Source of the DNA: Anaerolinea thermolimosa
GTDB lineage: Bacteria; Chloroflexota; Anaerolineae; Anaerolineales; Anaerolineaceae
Direction of reading: 5' to 3'
Assembly: GCF_001050195.2 (NCBI RefSeq)
Contig: NZ_DF967965.1
Span: 2,931,831 to 2,995,830, forward strand
Length of the DNA: 64,000 bases
This document shows, one piece after another, positions 57,105 through 64,000 of this stretch (position 1 is the first letter of the stretch; each line of letters starts with the position of its first letter). The notes below the pieces were generated by a model that was not told the DNA's origin, searched no databases, and saw only the letters and a list, made by a program, of their open reading frames with translations. The position numbers and the translations under genes were made by a program.

Positions 57105-58157
57105 CTATTCTTTCCCGTTCCCCGGTCTGAGAACCCGCAGGGTATCTCGCACCAGTGCCGGGCCAGCATAGATCAACCCGGTGTATAGCTGCACCAGGGT
57201 TGCCCCGGCATCCAGCCGGGCCTGAGCATCTGCCGGGGTCATCACCCCGCCGCTGGCTACTACAACCAGCCGATCGCCCACCAGCCGAACTGCCCTTTCA
57301 ACCATCGCCAGACTCTTAGCGGCCAGTGGTGTGCCGCTCAGGCCGCCGGTTTCTCCTGCCAGTGCTGAGCGTAACCCCTCACGGTTGATCGTGGTATTGG
57401 TCAGGATCACGCCATCCATGCCGCAGCGCATCAGGGCCTCCAGAGCCTCTTCCAGCTCACTTTCGCTCAGGTCTGGCGCCAGTTTGACCAGCAGTGGCAC
57501 TCGCCGCCCGCTGAGCTGAGCTAGAGATTCGCGCTTCGCCGCCAGGGGGGTTAACAATCCCTCCAGCCAGTCTCGCCCCTGTAACACCCGTAAATTGGGG
57601 GTGTTGGGCGAGCTGATATTCACCGCCAGATAGTCGGCCAGCGGGGCAAACCGCTCAAACAGTGCCAGGTACTCTCCAACCGCCTCTTCCAGCGGGGTGG
57701 TTTTGTTCTTGCCGATGTTAACCCCCAGAACCAGGCCATCGTTCCGGCCCGGTCGGAGCCTCCGCGCAAGAAACTCTGCCCCACGGCTTGGAAACCCCAT
57801 CCGGTTGATCACCGCTTCGTCTTCGACCAGCCTGAAGACACGCGGCGGAGGGTTCCCCGGTTGAGGGCGCAGAGTCACTGTGCCCAGTTCAATATGCCCA
57901 AACCCCAGGCAGGCTAACCCGCGCCATCCCAGCCCATCTTTGTCATAACCGGCCGCCATTCCCAGAGGATTGCGGAACGTCAATCCGAGGGCATGAACTT
58001 GCAGATCATCCCGCCCGGAGGAAAACCAGGCATTCAACAACCAGCGTCCCACAGGGTTCCCGCCCCCCAGTCTCAGCAGGGCAATGGTGAGGGCATGAGC
58101 CTGTTCGGGTTGCAGGCGAAATATCCAGGGGCGCATAACCCGGTAAAGTTCACTCAT
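57105..58157 (-). CDS. pyrD: Dihydroorotate dehydrogenase, class 2 (quinone)
   Basis: A 350-residue FMN enzyme. The N-terminal helical segment ([19 protein letters not shown]) marks the membrane-associated, quinone-using class 2. The active-site region [15 protein letters not shown] has the catalytic Ser of this class, with GVNIGKNK before it and ILTNTTINR after. Reaction: dihydroorotate to orotate, electrons to the quinone pool. Overlaps pyrFE by eight bases. Confidence 0.95.
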   Translation of the reverse strand: MSELYRVMRPWIFRLQPEQAHALTIALLRLGGGNPVGRWLLNAWFSSGRDDLQVHALGLTFRNPLGMAAGYDKDGLGWRGLACLGFGHIELGTVTLRPQPGNPPPRVFRLVEDEAVINRMGFPSRGAEFLARRLRPGRNDGLVLGVNIGKNKTTPLEEAVGEYLALFERFAPLADYLAVNISSPNTPNLRVLQGRDWLEGLLTPLAAKRESLAQLSGRRVPLLVKLAPDLSESELEEALEALMRCGMDGVILTNTTINREGLRSALAGETGGLSGTPLAAKSLAMVERAVRLVGDRLVVVASGGVMTPADAQARLDAGATLVQLYTGLIYAGPALVRDTLRVLRPGNGKE

Positions 58158-59592
58158 GTTTCAAAAACTCCAGCACATTCTGAACTTCCGTCTGGCCAAC
58201 CCTGCCGGTGTTGTGCCAGTGATTCAACAGCTCCGTAAGGGTGAACACGGCATGCAGATGCAGACCCGCCTCGGCCAGCGCCTCCGCCGCTCCCGACTGA
58301 CGGTCGATGAGCACCACCACATCCTGCACGGTCAATCCTGCAGAAGTCAACTTTTCGATGGCCTCAAACTTACTCGCGCCGGTCGTGGCCAGATCATCGA
58401 TCACCGCCACGGTCTCCCCGGGTTTGAATTCGCCTTCAATCTCTGCCCGCGTGCCGTACGTTTTCACTTCCCTCCGCGGGTAGATCATCGGCCACCCGCT
58501 CTGCAGGCTTACTGTCGTGGCAATCGGCAGGGCCGCATAGGGCAGGGCCGCCAGCCGATCAAAACTCAACCCTTCCAGCAGTGCCAGGTAGGCTCGCCCC
58601 ACCTGGGCCAGCAGGGCCGGGTGAGAAACAAGTTGCCGCAAATCCACATAAATGGGTGAGACCTTTCCCGATTTCAAAGTGAACTGCCCGAAGCGCACAC
58701 AGCCCGCATCAAGCAGGGCATCGGCCAGCCGGTCATCAAAAGCGGGTCGGGCGCTCCGTGCCGCCGGGGCGGCCGCCACAGAATGGTTGACCTGCCGCAT
58801 TTGATCCACGAGTTCCATCGCCGCCCTGCGTGGATCTGCCGCACGAGAGATCGCCCGCGAAACCGGCACCAGCATACCCAGCCCGTCGGCGCGCAGGCCG
58901 GCCTGCAATGCCGCCCCCAGGTCACCTCCCTGCGCCCCCACCCCCGGTGCGAGAATCCACATCTCCGGGGCAAGCGCCCGTACCCGGCTCAGAGCTTCAG
59001 GATGGGTTGCACCTACCACCAGCCCGAGGTTACGCCGCTCATTCCATTCCTGCGCCAGTAAAGCCACCTTCTCATAAAGGCGCATCGGGCGGCCTTCTCC
59101 AGCCAGAGGTAGTTCCTGCAGGTCGAGCGAACCGGGGTTAGAGGTCTTACACAGCAGGAAAACTCCCCGCCCTGCATCAGCCAGGAAGGGATGAAGCGAG
59201 TCATATCCAAGGTAGGGGCTGGCCGTCAGTGCGTGCGCACCCAGCTCCTCAAAGGCCGCCCTGGCGTAAGCTTCAGCCGTGGAGGCAATATCACCCCGCT
59301 TGGCATCCAGAATCACCGGGGTTCCCCGGGGCACCGCCGCGATCACCTCTTTGAGTGCCGCCCAACCGGCGGCTCCATAGGCCTCAAAAAAAGCCGCATT
59401 GGGTTTATAAGCCAGTGCCACATCTGAGGTTGCTTCAATAAGCCGACGGCAGAATTCCAGCGCGGCAGCAGCCGAAGGCGCAGGTAAATCGGCGGGGGCA
59501 GGGTCAAGCCCCACGCATAACAACGACCCCACTTCTCGGGCGCGCGTTTCCAGCAAGTCGAAAAAGCTCATCTCCTCCATCGCTATACTCAC
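58150..59592 (-). CDS. pyrF-pyrE: Orotidine decarboxylase-orotate phosphoribosyltransferase fusion
   Basis: A 480-residue fused enzyme. Residues 1 to about 265 are a type 2 OMP decarboxylase ([25 protein letters not shown], and the catalytic [11 protein letters not shown]). After an Ala-rich linker, about 285-480 is orotate phosphoribosyltransferase with [17 protein letters not shown] and the PRPP loop [14 protein letters not shown]. The last two steps of UMP synthesis are thus joined with the decarboxylase first, the reverse of animal UMP synthase. Coupled to pyrB by an ATGA overlap. Confidence 0.95.
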   Translation of the reverse strand: MSIAMEEMSFFDLLETRAREVGSLLCVGLDPAPADLPAPSAAAALEFCRRLIEATSDVALAYKPNAAFFEAYGAAGWAALKEVIAAVPRGTPVILDAKRGDIASTAEAYARAAFEELGAHALTASPYLGYDSLHPFLADAGRGVFLLCKTSNPGSLDLQELPLAGEGRPMRLYEKVALLAQEWNERRNLGLVVGATHPEALSRVRALAPEMWILAPGVGAQGGDLGAALQAGLRADGLGMLVPVSRAISRAADPRRAAMELVDQMRQVNHSVAAAPAARSARPAFDDRLADALLDAGCVRFGQFTLKSGKVSPIYVDLRQLVSHPALLAQVGRAYLALLEGLSFDRLAALPYAALPIATTVSLQSGWPMIYPRREVKTYGTRAEIEGEFKPGETVAVIDDLATTGASKFEAIEKLTSAGLTVQDVVVLIDRQSGAAEALAEAGLHLHAVFTLTELLNHWHNTGRVGQTEVQNVLEFLKHE

Positions 59593-60581
59593 GCTTTCCC
59601 CAGCACCATAGCCAGCAGTGCCATACGCACATACAGGCCATATTCCATCTGCCTGAAGTACGCCGCCCGTGGATCATCATCAAAGTCCATGCTAATCTCT
59701 CCCACACGCGGCAGAGGATGCATGACGATCATCTCTTCTTTAGCCGCCCGCATCACCTCCGGCGTGATCACATAACTGTCTTTCACCATGTCATACTCTG
59801 CCGGGTCGCTGAAGCGTTCTTTTTGTACCCGCGTGACGTACAGCACATCCGTCTCACCGAGCACTTCTTCAAGGTGAGCGTGTTCACTCTGAGCCACCCC
59901 CTTCTCTTTCAATTCCTGGATGATCTCCGTCGGCATCCGCAAGATCTCCGGCGAAACGTAATGGATGCGCACATTGAACCGGCTGAGCAGGCGCGCCAGT
60001 GAGTGGACAGTGCGCCCATACTTCAGGTCTCCCAGCATCGTCACCGTCAGACCATCCACCCGGCCCAGCTCTGCCTGAATGGTGTACAGGTCGAGCAAGG
60101 CCTGCGTGGGATGTTCCCCTATGCCATCACCGGCATTGATCAGCGGCTTGCTGGCATACCGGGCGGCCAGCGCCGCAGAACCTGTCTCCGGGTGGCGAAG
60201 GACGATCACATCCGCGTAGCATTCCAGAGTGCGCACCGTGTCGGGCAGCGACTCGCCTTTGGATACCGAAGAATACCGTACCTCATTAATCGGGATCACA
60301 CTACCGCCCAGGCGTTCCATGGCCGAGGTAAAAGATGAAGAAGTGCGCGTGGAAGGTTCGTAGAAAAGGTTGGCGAGGATCTTCCCCTTGAGCAGATCGA
60401 AGCTCCCCACCCGGCGCACCATTTCCTGCATTTCGGCGGCCACGCCGAAAATATAATCCAGGTCTTCCCGGTTGAACTGATTGACCGAAAGAATATCCTG
60501 GCCGTAAAAACGCGAGTGCTGATGATCTCCAAAGGGAAGATGCGGATTCTTCTGTCGAAGAGGGGGGGTATGAAGTGCCAT
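59589..60581 (-). CDS. pyrB: Aspartate carbamoyltransferase, CAD-like
   Basis: A 330-residue catalytic chain. The carbamoyl-phosphate loop reads [20 protein letters not shown], with Ser-Ser-Ser after STRT as in the animal CAD domain instead of the RLSF of most bacteria. [43 protein letters not shown] and [20 protein letters not shown] also follow CAD closely. Reaction: aspartate plus carbamoyl phosphate to N-carbamoyl aspartate. No regulatory pyrI gene is present, consistent with an unregulated trimer. Confidence 0.96.
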   Translation of the reverse strand: MALHTPPLRQKNPHLPFGDHQHSRFYGQDILSVNQFNREDLDYIFGVAAEMQEMVRRVGSFDLLKGKILANLFYEPSTRTSSSFTSAMERLGGSVIPINEVRYSSVSKGESLPDTVRTLECYADVIVLRHPETGSAALAARYASKPLINAGDGIGEHPTQALLDLYTIQAELGRVDGLTVTMLGDLKYGRTVHSLARLLSRFNVRIHYVSPEILRMPTEIIQELKEKGVAQSEHAHLEEVLGETDVLYVTRVQKERFSDPAEYDMVKDSYVITPEVMRAAKEEMIVMHPLPRVGEISMDFDDDPRAAYFRQMEYGLYVRMALLAMVLGKA

Positions 60582-60656
60582 CTTTTTTCTCCTTACTGAT
60601 CTTGAATTGACATAGAAACCCCGGTAAACCGGCCAAAGCCGGATCGGTTGCTTTGA

Positions 60657-61715
60657 TTAAACAGCGCGGACATTCCTGCCCCATCCGGGTACCGCGCTTA
60701 CAACTCCATCGCGGAAAGCTTCCTGCCCGCGCAATACCACCCGCCTGACTCTCCCTCGAACGGGCATCCCCTCAAAGGGCGTCCAGGAACAGCGCGAGAA
60801 CATCGCTTCAGCCCGGATTTCATATCGCGTGTCCGGATCCACTTCCACCCAGGTATCGGGCTGTTCAGGGAGCCGGAAAATGCGCCGCGGGTTCGTAACA
60901 CAACGGGCGATCACATCTTCCATGCCCAGCCGCCCTTCACTCACAGCCGTCAACAATAGAGGAAGCGACGTCTCTAAACCGGGGAACCCCGGCGGGGGGT
61001 TGGAAGAGTCTTTCTCGGCCAGCGTATGAGGGGCATGATCACTGGCAAAACAATCGATCACCTCCAGGTTGTCCCACAGTGCCTGCCGGTCTGCCGGGCT
61101 GGCGAGCCGCGGGCGTACCTCTCCCCGGCCCCCCGGAAGGCGCGGCAAATCTTCTGTGCTCAGGAAAAGATGATGGGGGGTAACCTCACAGGTAACCGGT
61201 AGCCCGTGCTCTTTGGCCGCACGGATGATGAGGATCTCCTCGCGGGTGGAAACATGGCACAAATGCACCGGTCGCCCAACCAGAGCCGCCACCAGAATGA
61301 CCGCCGCCAGGCTGCGCCCTTCGGCATGGGCCGCCACCGGCCAATCCTTTGGCCAGCGCTGTAGATGCTCTTTCCAGAGAAGCATATTCTCCAGGCGCAA
61401 CGGTCCATACGTTTGATCGAGATAAAGTTTGAGGCCTGCACAGCGCGGAGCCAGCGAAGCTGCCACGGTGGTATTCTCCGCCCCGCCCCCCAGGAAATGG
61501 GCATAATCACAATGCGCTGAGGCGGCCGCCCGTTCCAGCGCCATCTCCAGGGTCGCCGCATCGGTGACCGGCGGGCTTGTATTTGGCATGGCCAGCACCA
61601 GGGTAAAACCCCCCGCCAGCGCTGCGCGGGTGCCCGTACCCCAGTCTTCTTTATGAGTTGCGCCGGGCTCCCGCATGTGCACATGCGGGTCAATTAAGCC
61701 GGGAAGTCGGAGCAT
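60657..61715 (-). CDS. pyrC: Dihydroorotase, CAD-like
   Basis: A 352-residue zinc amidohydrolase. The start at 61715 follows AAGGAAGG; a start seven codons earlier is possible. Zinc ligands and signature: [20 protein letters not shown], the carboxylated lysine in [37 protein letters not shown] and [16 protein letters not shown]. Continuous agreement with the dihydroorotase domain of animal CAD extends to the C-terminal WTPFEG and [12 protein letters not shown]. Reaction: carbamoyl aspartate to dihydroorotate. First gene of the operon, directly behind the attenuator-like leader. Confidence 0.95.
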   Translation of the reverse strand: MLRLPGLIDPHVHMREPGATHKEDWGTGTRAALAGGFTLVLAMPNTSPPVTDAATLEMALERAAASAHCDYAHFLGGGAENTTVAASLAPRCAGLKLYLDQTYGPLRLENMLLWKEHLQRWPKDWPVAAHAEGRSLAAVILVAALVGRPVHLCHVSTREEILIIRAAKEHGLPVTCEVTPHHLFLSTEDLPRLPGGRGEVRPRLASPADRQALWDNLEVIDCFASDHAPHTLAEKDSSNPPPGFPGLETSLPLLLTAVSEGRLGMEDVIARCVTNPRRIFRLPEQPDTWVEVDPDTRYEIRAEAMFSRCSWTPFEGMPVRGRVRRVVLRGQEAFRDGVVSAVPGWGRNVRAV

Positions 61716-61743
61716 GATTCCTTCCTTTCCTGACACACGAGGT

Positions 61744-61771
61744 AAAAAAAGAGAGCCGATAATCGGCTCTC
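61744..61771 (-). terminator. pyr leader terminator 2 (next to pyrC)
   Basis: On the minus strand GAGAGCCGA (61771-61763) pairs perfectly with TCGGCTCTC (61759-61751), loop TTA, followed by seven Ts (61750-61744). It lies 28 bases before the pyrC start codon and after the promoter, so it must be bypassed for the operon to be expressed. Confidence 0.92.
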
Positions 61772-61785
61772 CTGATTCCTGGAAG

Positions 61786-61810
61786 AAAAAAAGCCCACCC
61801 CTGCCGGGCT
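61786..61810 (-). terminator. pyr leader terminator 1
   Basis: On the minus strand AGCCC (61810-61806) pairs with GGGCT (61796-61792), followed by a run of Ts (61792-61786). The stem is short but GC-rich. It precedes terminator 2 by about 15 bases. Confidence 0.65.
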
Positions 61811-61867
61811 GGCCGGTGGCGTGGACTGATGACCTCTCTCCATGGTTTGTCTGGACATATCAGCCCG

Positions 61868-61895
61868 ATTATATGCAGGTTTTATCCTCTGTCAA
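61868..61895 (-). promoter_or_regulatory. pyr operon promoter
   Basis: On the minus strand a perfect TTGACA (61895-61890), a 16-base spacer and a perfect TATAAT (61873-61868). The start point is expected near 61861, giving a leader of about 145 bases that contains GGAGAGAGGTC, reminiscent of a PyrR-binding loop (GAGAGG), and two terminators. Confidence 0.9.
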
Positions 61896-61994
61896 GGGGA
61901 TTGGTGGTCACTTCCTCAAGTTGCTTTCAACCTTCTTCCATCTCCGGCCTTGTGGCCCTTCCAGCTCAATCCCAGGGGGAATCCGGCCCAATGT

Positions 61995-62000
61995 TATAAT
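61995..62000 (+). promoter_or_regulatory. Extended -10 promoter of the hydrolase gene
   Basis: TATAAT at 61995-62000 preceded by TGT forms an extended -10; the start point would be near 62007, leaving a leader of about 15 bases before ATG 62022. It is divergent from the pyr promoter about 100 bases away. Confidence 0.65.
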
Positions 62001-62021
62001 GAATACAGGATTTTTACCGGT

Positions 62022-63134
62022 ATGAAAAACATAACCTTTCTGTTTTTACTGGGTTTCTTCCTCTCCGGTTGCCTGGCGGCACCCCCCGGGTTTTCCAGCA
62101 GCCCCCCATCTCATCCTGCAACGTTTCCTCCGGCCTCTCCAACTCCTCCCTCTCTCGCCCTCAGCCTATCAGCCACCCCAACCTTCACCCCTTCTCCATT
62201 TCCCTCACCCACAAGGACCCCTTCACCAACTCCCACACCCCACCCCCTGGATGTGCGTGGAATGCGCCAGCGCAGCTACCCGGGTAGCGACCTGCTCATC
62301 GAACAGACTCTCCAGCCGGGTTCCAATTACAGCCGCTATATCGTCTCCTACCTCTCAGAAGGGTTGAAAATCTACGCCCTGCTCACCATTCCCTCTGGCG
62401 AAAGGCCCCCGACAGGCTGGCCGGTAATCGTGTTCAATCACGGATATATCCCACCGGCTTCTTACCGCACCACCGAACGTTACGTAGCTTATGTAGATGC
62501 CTTTGCCCGCAACGGTTATATCGTCCTCAAGCCCGATTACCGGGGGCACGGCGATTCGGAAGGGGTAGCCACCGGCGGATACAGCACCCCCGATTACACC
62601 ATAGATGTCTTGAATGCAGTGGGCTCGATCCAGCGTTTCCAGGAAGCCGACCCCCGGCGGATGGGCATGTGGGGCCACTCGATGGGCGGGCATATCACCC
62701 TGCGCGCCATGGTCACCACCCGCAGTATTCGCGCCGGGGTCATTTGGGCCGGGGTGGTGGCTTCGTATCCTGATCTGCTCACCCGCTGGCGCGCCACACC
62801 CCCGGCAAGCCTCTCACCCGGGGCGCGCAATTGGCGTAATACATTCATCGAACAATTCGGCACCCCTGAAGAAAACCCCGAATTTTGGGCGTCTATTTCT
62901 CCCATCACTTACATTGCTGAAATCAGCGGCCCCCTGCAACTCCATCATGGCACTGCCGATGAAAGTGTGCCCGTCCTCTTTTCAGAATTGCTTTACCAGG
63001 CTGCTCTGGAAGCCGGTGTGCCGGTCGAGTTCTACACCTATCCCCGGAGTGACCACAATATCTCCCAGTCTTTTTCAGTGGCCATGCAGCGTTCCATCGA
63101 ATTCTTCGACCGGTATGTAAAAAATGTGCCATGA
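62022..63134 (+). CDS. Secreted alpha/beta hydrolase lipoprotein
   Basis: A 370-residue protein. The start at 62022 gives MKNITFLFLLGFFLSGC, a lipoprotein signal with Cys17; longer frames would bury it. A Ser/Thr/Pro linker (about 20-75) tethers an alpha/beta-hydrolase domain of prolyl-oligopeptidase/dienelactone-hydrolase type: HGY oxyanion region (IVFNHGYIPPASY), nucleophile elbow GHSMGGH, acid in HHGTADESVP and His in PRSDHNIS. The triad is complete. Probable role: peptidase or esterase on the outer face of the membrane; substrate unknown. Confidence 0.87.
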   Translation: MKNITFLFLLGFFLSGCLAAPPGFSSSPPSHPATFPPASPTPPSLALSLSATPTFTPSPFPSPTRTPSPTPTPHPLDVRGMRQRSYPGSDLLIEQTLQPGSNYSRYIVSYLSEGLKIYALLTIPSGERPPTGWPVIVFNHGYIPPASYRTTERYVAYVDAFARNGYIVLKPDYRGHGDSEGVATGGYSTPDYTIDVLNAVGSIQRFQEADPRRMGMWGHSMGGHITLRAMVTTRSIRAGVIWAGVVASYPDLLTRWRATPPASLSPGARNWRNTFIEQFGTPEENPEFWASISPITYIAEISGPLQLHHGTADESVPVLFSELLYQAALEAGVPVEFYTYPRSDHNISQSFSVAMQRSIEFFDRYVKNVP

Positions 63135-63161
63135 ACCCGTTCATGGAGGGATTCATGGCAC
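63119..63161 (-). terminator. Terminator of the MATE gene
   Basis: On the minus strand a 10-bp inverted repeat (GTGCCATGAA at 63161-63152 with TTCATGGCAC at 63135-63126) is followed by ATTTTTT. It overlaps the last codons of the converging hydrolase gene. Confidence 0.65.
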
Positions 63162-63215
63162 AGGACAGGCCCTCTTGGTATTTCACTTCGGGCAACCAAA
63201 TACGAACCAGCTTCA

Positions 63216-63920
63216 TCACGGGCTGGAGGTGGTCAGACGCTCCACGCTTAACATCTTCTTCTGATCCCACCGCAGCATCCTCAACGCCAGGACACAGAGA
63301 ATGAGTTCTGAAACCGCCTCCGAAATCCAGATGCCATTGAGGGAGAATAAACCAGAAGCCAGCAACAAAACCGGCAATTTTACCAGGAGCACCCCTCCCA
63401 GAGTGAGTATCAAGGCTTCTCTGGCACGCCCCACCGCCTGAAAATAAGCCGCAACCATCACCGAAATGCCACCCACCGGAAAGACAAACGACATCCATCT
63501 CAGCGCGTGCTGTCCACCGGCGATGATCTCAGGTTCTTTGGAGAGCAGGCCAATCAACACCGACGGCACAAGCATACTCACCCCCCACACCAGGAGCCCG
63601 TAAGCCACCGAAGAACCGAGAGCATAGAGAATGGTTTTCCGCACCCGATCAAACTGCTTCAGCCCATAGTTATACCCCAGGATCGGTTGCATCCCCTGGA
63701 CAATGCCCGTCTGTGGCGTGCTGAGGCCAGAGACCAGTCGTCCCACAATCGCATAGATGCTCAACGCATCATCTCCACCCATGATCTTAAGCAGGTTGTT
63801 GGTGATCACCACCAGCAGACTGGCACTGAGGCCCTTGATCAACGAGGGAAGCCCAACTGTGACCACTTCTTTAATGATGGCCAGGTCGGGCCTGAAGTAA
63901 GCCAGGCGGATCTGGTGCAT
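63216..63920 (-). CDS. MATE-family efflux transporter, C-terminal half
   Basis: At least 235 residues with six membrane helices, matching the second half of a MATE transporter (FRPDLAIIKEVVTVGLPSLIKG, then VQGMQPILGYNYGLKQFDRVR, a typical second-half signature). The family is about 450 residues long, so the first half should lie to the right. However, the frame meets TAA at 63995-63993, only 24 codons before the ATG at 63920. Either a frameshift lies between 63920 and the window end or this is a truncated gene. The N-terminal half cannot be judged from this window. Confidence 0.75.
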   Translation of the reverse strand: MHQIRLAYFRPDLAIIKEVVTVGLPSLIKGLSASLLVVITNNLLKIMGGDDALSIYAIVGRLVSGLSTPQTGIVQGMQPILGYNYGLKQFDRVRKTILYALGSSVAYGLLVWGVSMLVPSVLIGLLSKEPEIIAGGQHALRWMSFVFPVGGISVMVAAYFQAVGRAREALILTLGGVLLVKLPVLLLASGLFSLNGIWISEAVSELILCVLALRMLRWDQKKMLSVERLTTSSP

Positions 63921-64000
63921 ATTCCGGTGAAAACGGCCAGTGAATCCGGAGGATGACGGCCAGATTGGATTGAAACAGAACTGGCAAGATGATTATAAAT

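Noticed and set aside
54684..57171. Long plus-strand open frames (400 and 356 codons) opposite carB and carA
   Set aside because: They are antisense to full-length, conserved genes and result from high-GC codon use; no recognisable protein features.

Overview
The window looks like chromosomal DNA of an anaerobic, free-living bacterium, most likely Chloroflexota class Anaerolineae. That placement is an inference from moderately high GC, a type-A-like RNase P RNA, BmpA and sugar ABC importers, PAS/GAF-rich signalling proteins, an F420/FMN-type PPOX protein and a CAD-like pyrimidine operon. No phage, insertion sequence, CRISPR array or tRNA was seen. Nearly all of the DNA is explained by ordinary, tightly packed genes.

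Region by region: 1-4.4 kb holds an L,D-transpeptidase and, divergently, a methyl-accepting chemotaxis protein (MCP) gene. The shared promoter region and the first 105 codons of the MCP gene (counted from the chosen start) are tandemly duplicated, with an exact 548-bp period. 4.5-12.4 kb is a four-gene minus-strand signalling operon: a kinase-less PAS sensor, a histidine kinase, a small receiver and an HD-GYP response regulator. 12.7-13.1 kb is rnpB. 13.2-20.3 kb is a ROK-regulated sugar operon (ROK repressor, ROK kinase-like protein, PIG-L deacetylase, binding protein, two permeases, no ATPase). 20.3-27.1 kb holds an M23/SH3 protein, dnaK, a MESH1-like (p)ppGpp hydrolase, larE and folD.

27.2-40.3 kb is a nucleobase catabolism and uptake island: 8-oxoguanine deaminase, adenine deaminase, a GntR/UTRA regulator, YgeY-like hydrolase, YgeW-like carbamoyltransferase, carbamate kinase, and a BmpA-type nucleoside ABC importer with a PPOX protein behind it. 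Read together these genes import purines, deaminate them and, by inference, recover ATP from a carbamoylated breakdown product. An 11-bp palindrome at the head of this island recurs at 41.7 kb, upstream of a second cluster (glycosyltransferase, an unassigned PLP enzyme and an uncharacterised 180-residue protein).

45.0-49.2 kb is a KimA-like potassium transporter with a KdpD/KdpE-like two-component system whose sensor lacks the usual N-terminal KdpD domain. 49.2-50.2 kb has a DtxR-family regulator with a good DtxR-type box upstream and a decayed gene behind it. 50.2-61.9 kb is the complete de novo pyrimidine operon on the minus strand (pyrC, pyrB, a pyrF-pyrE fusion, pyrD, carA, carB) with a GH35 beta-galactosidase at its tail. 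It starts from a near-consensus promoter followed by two successive intrinsic terminators. The dihydroorotase and aspartate transcarbamylase closely resemble the corresponding domains of animal CAD. The window closes with a secreted alpha/beta hydrolase and the C-terminal half of a MATE transporter.
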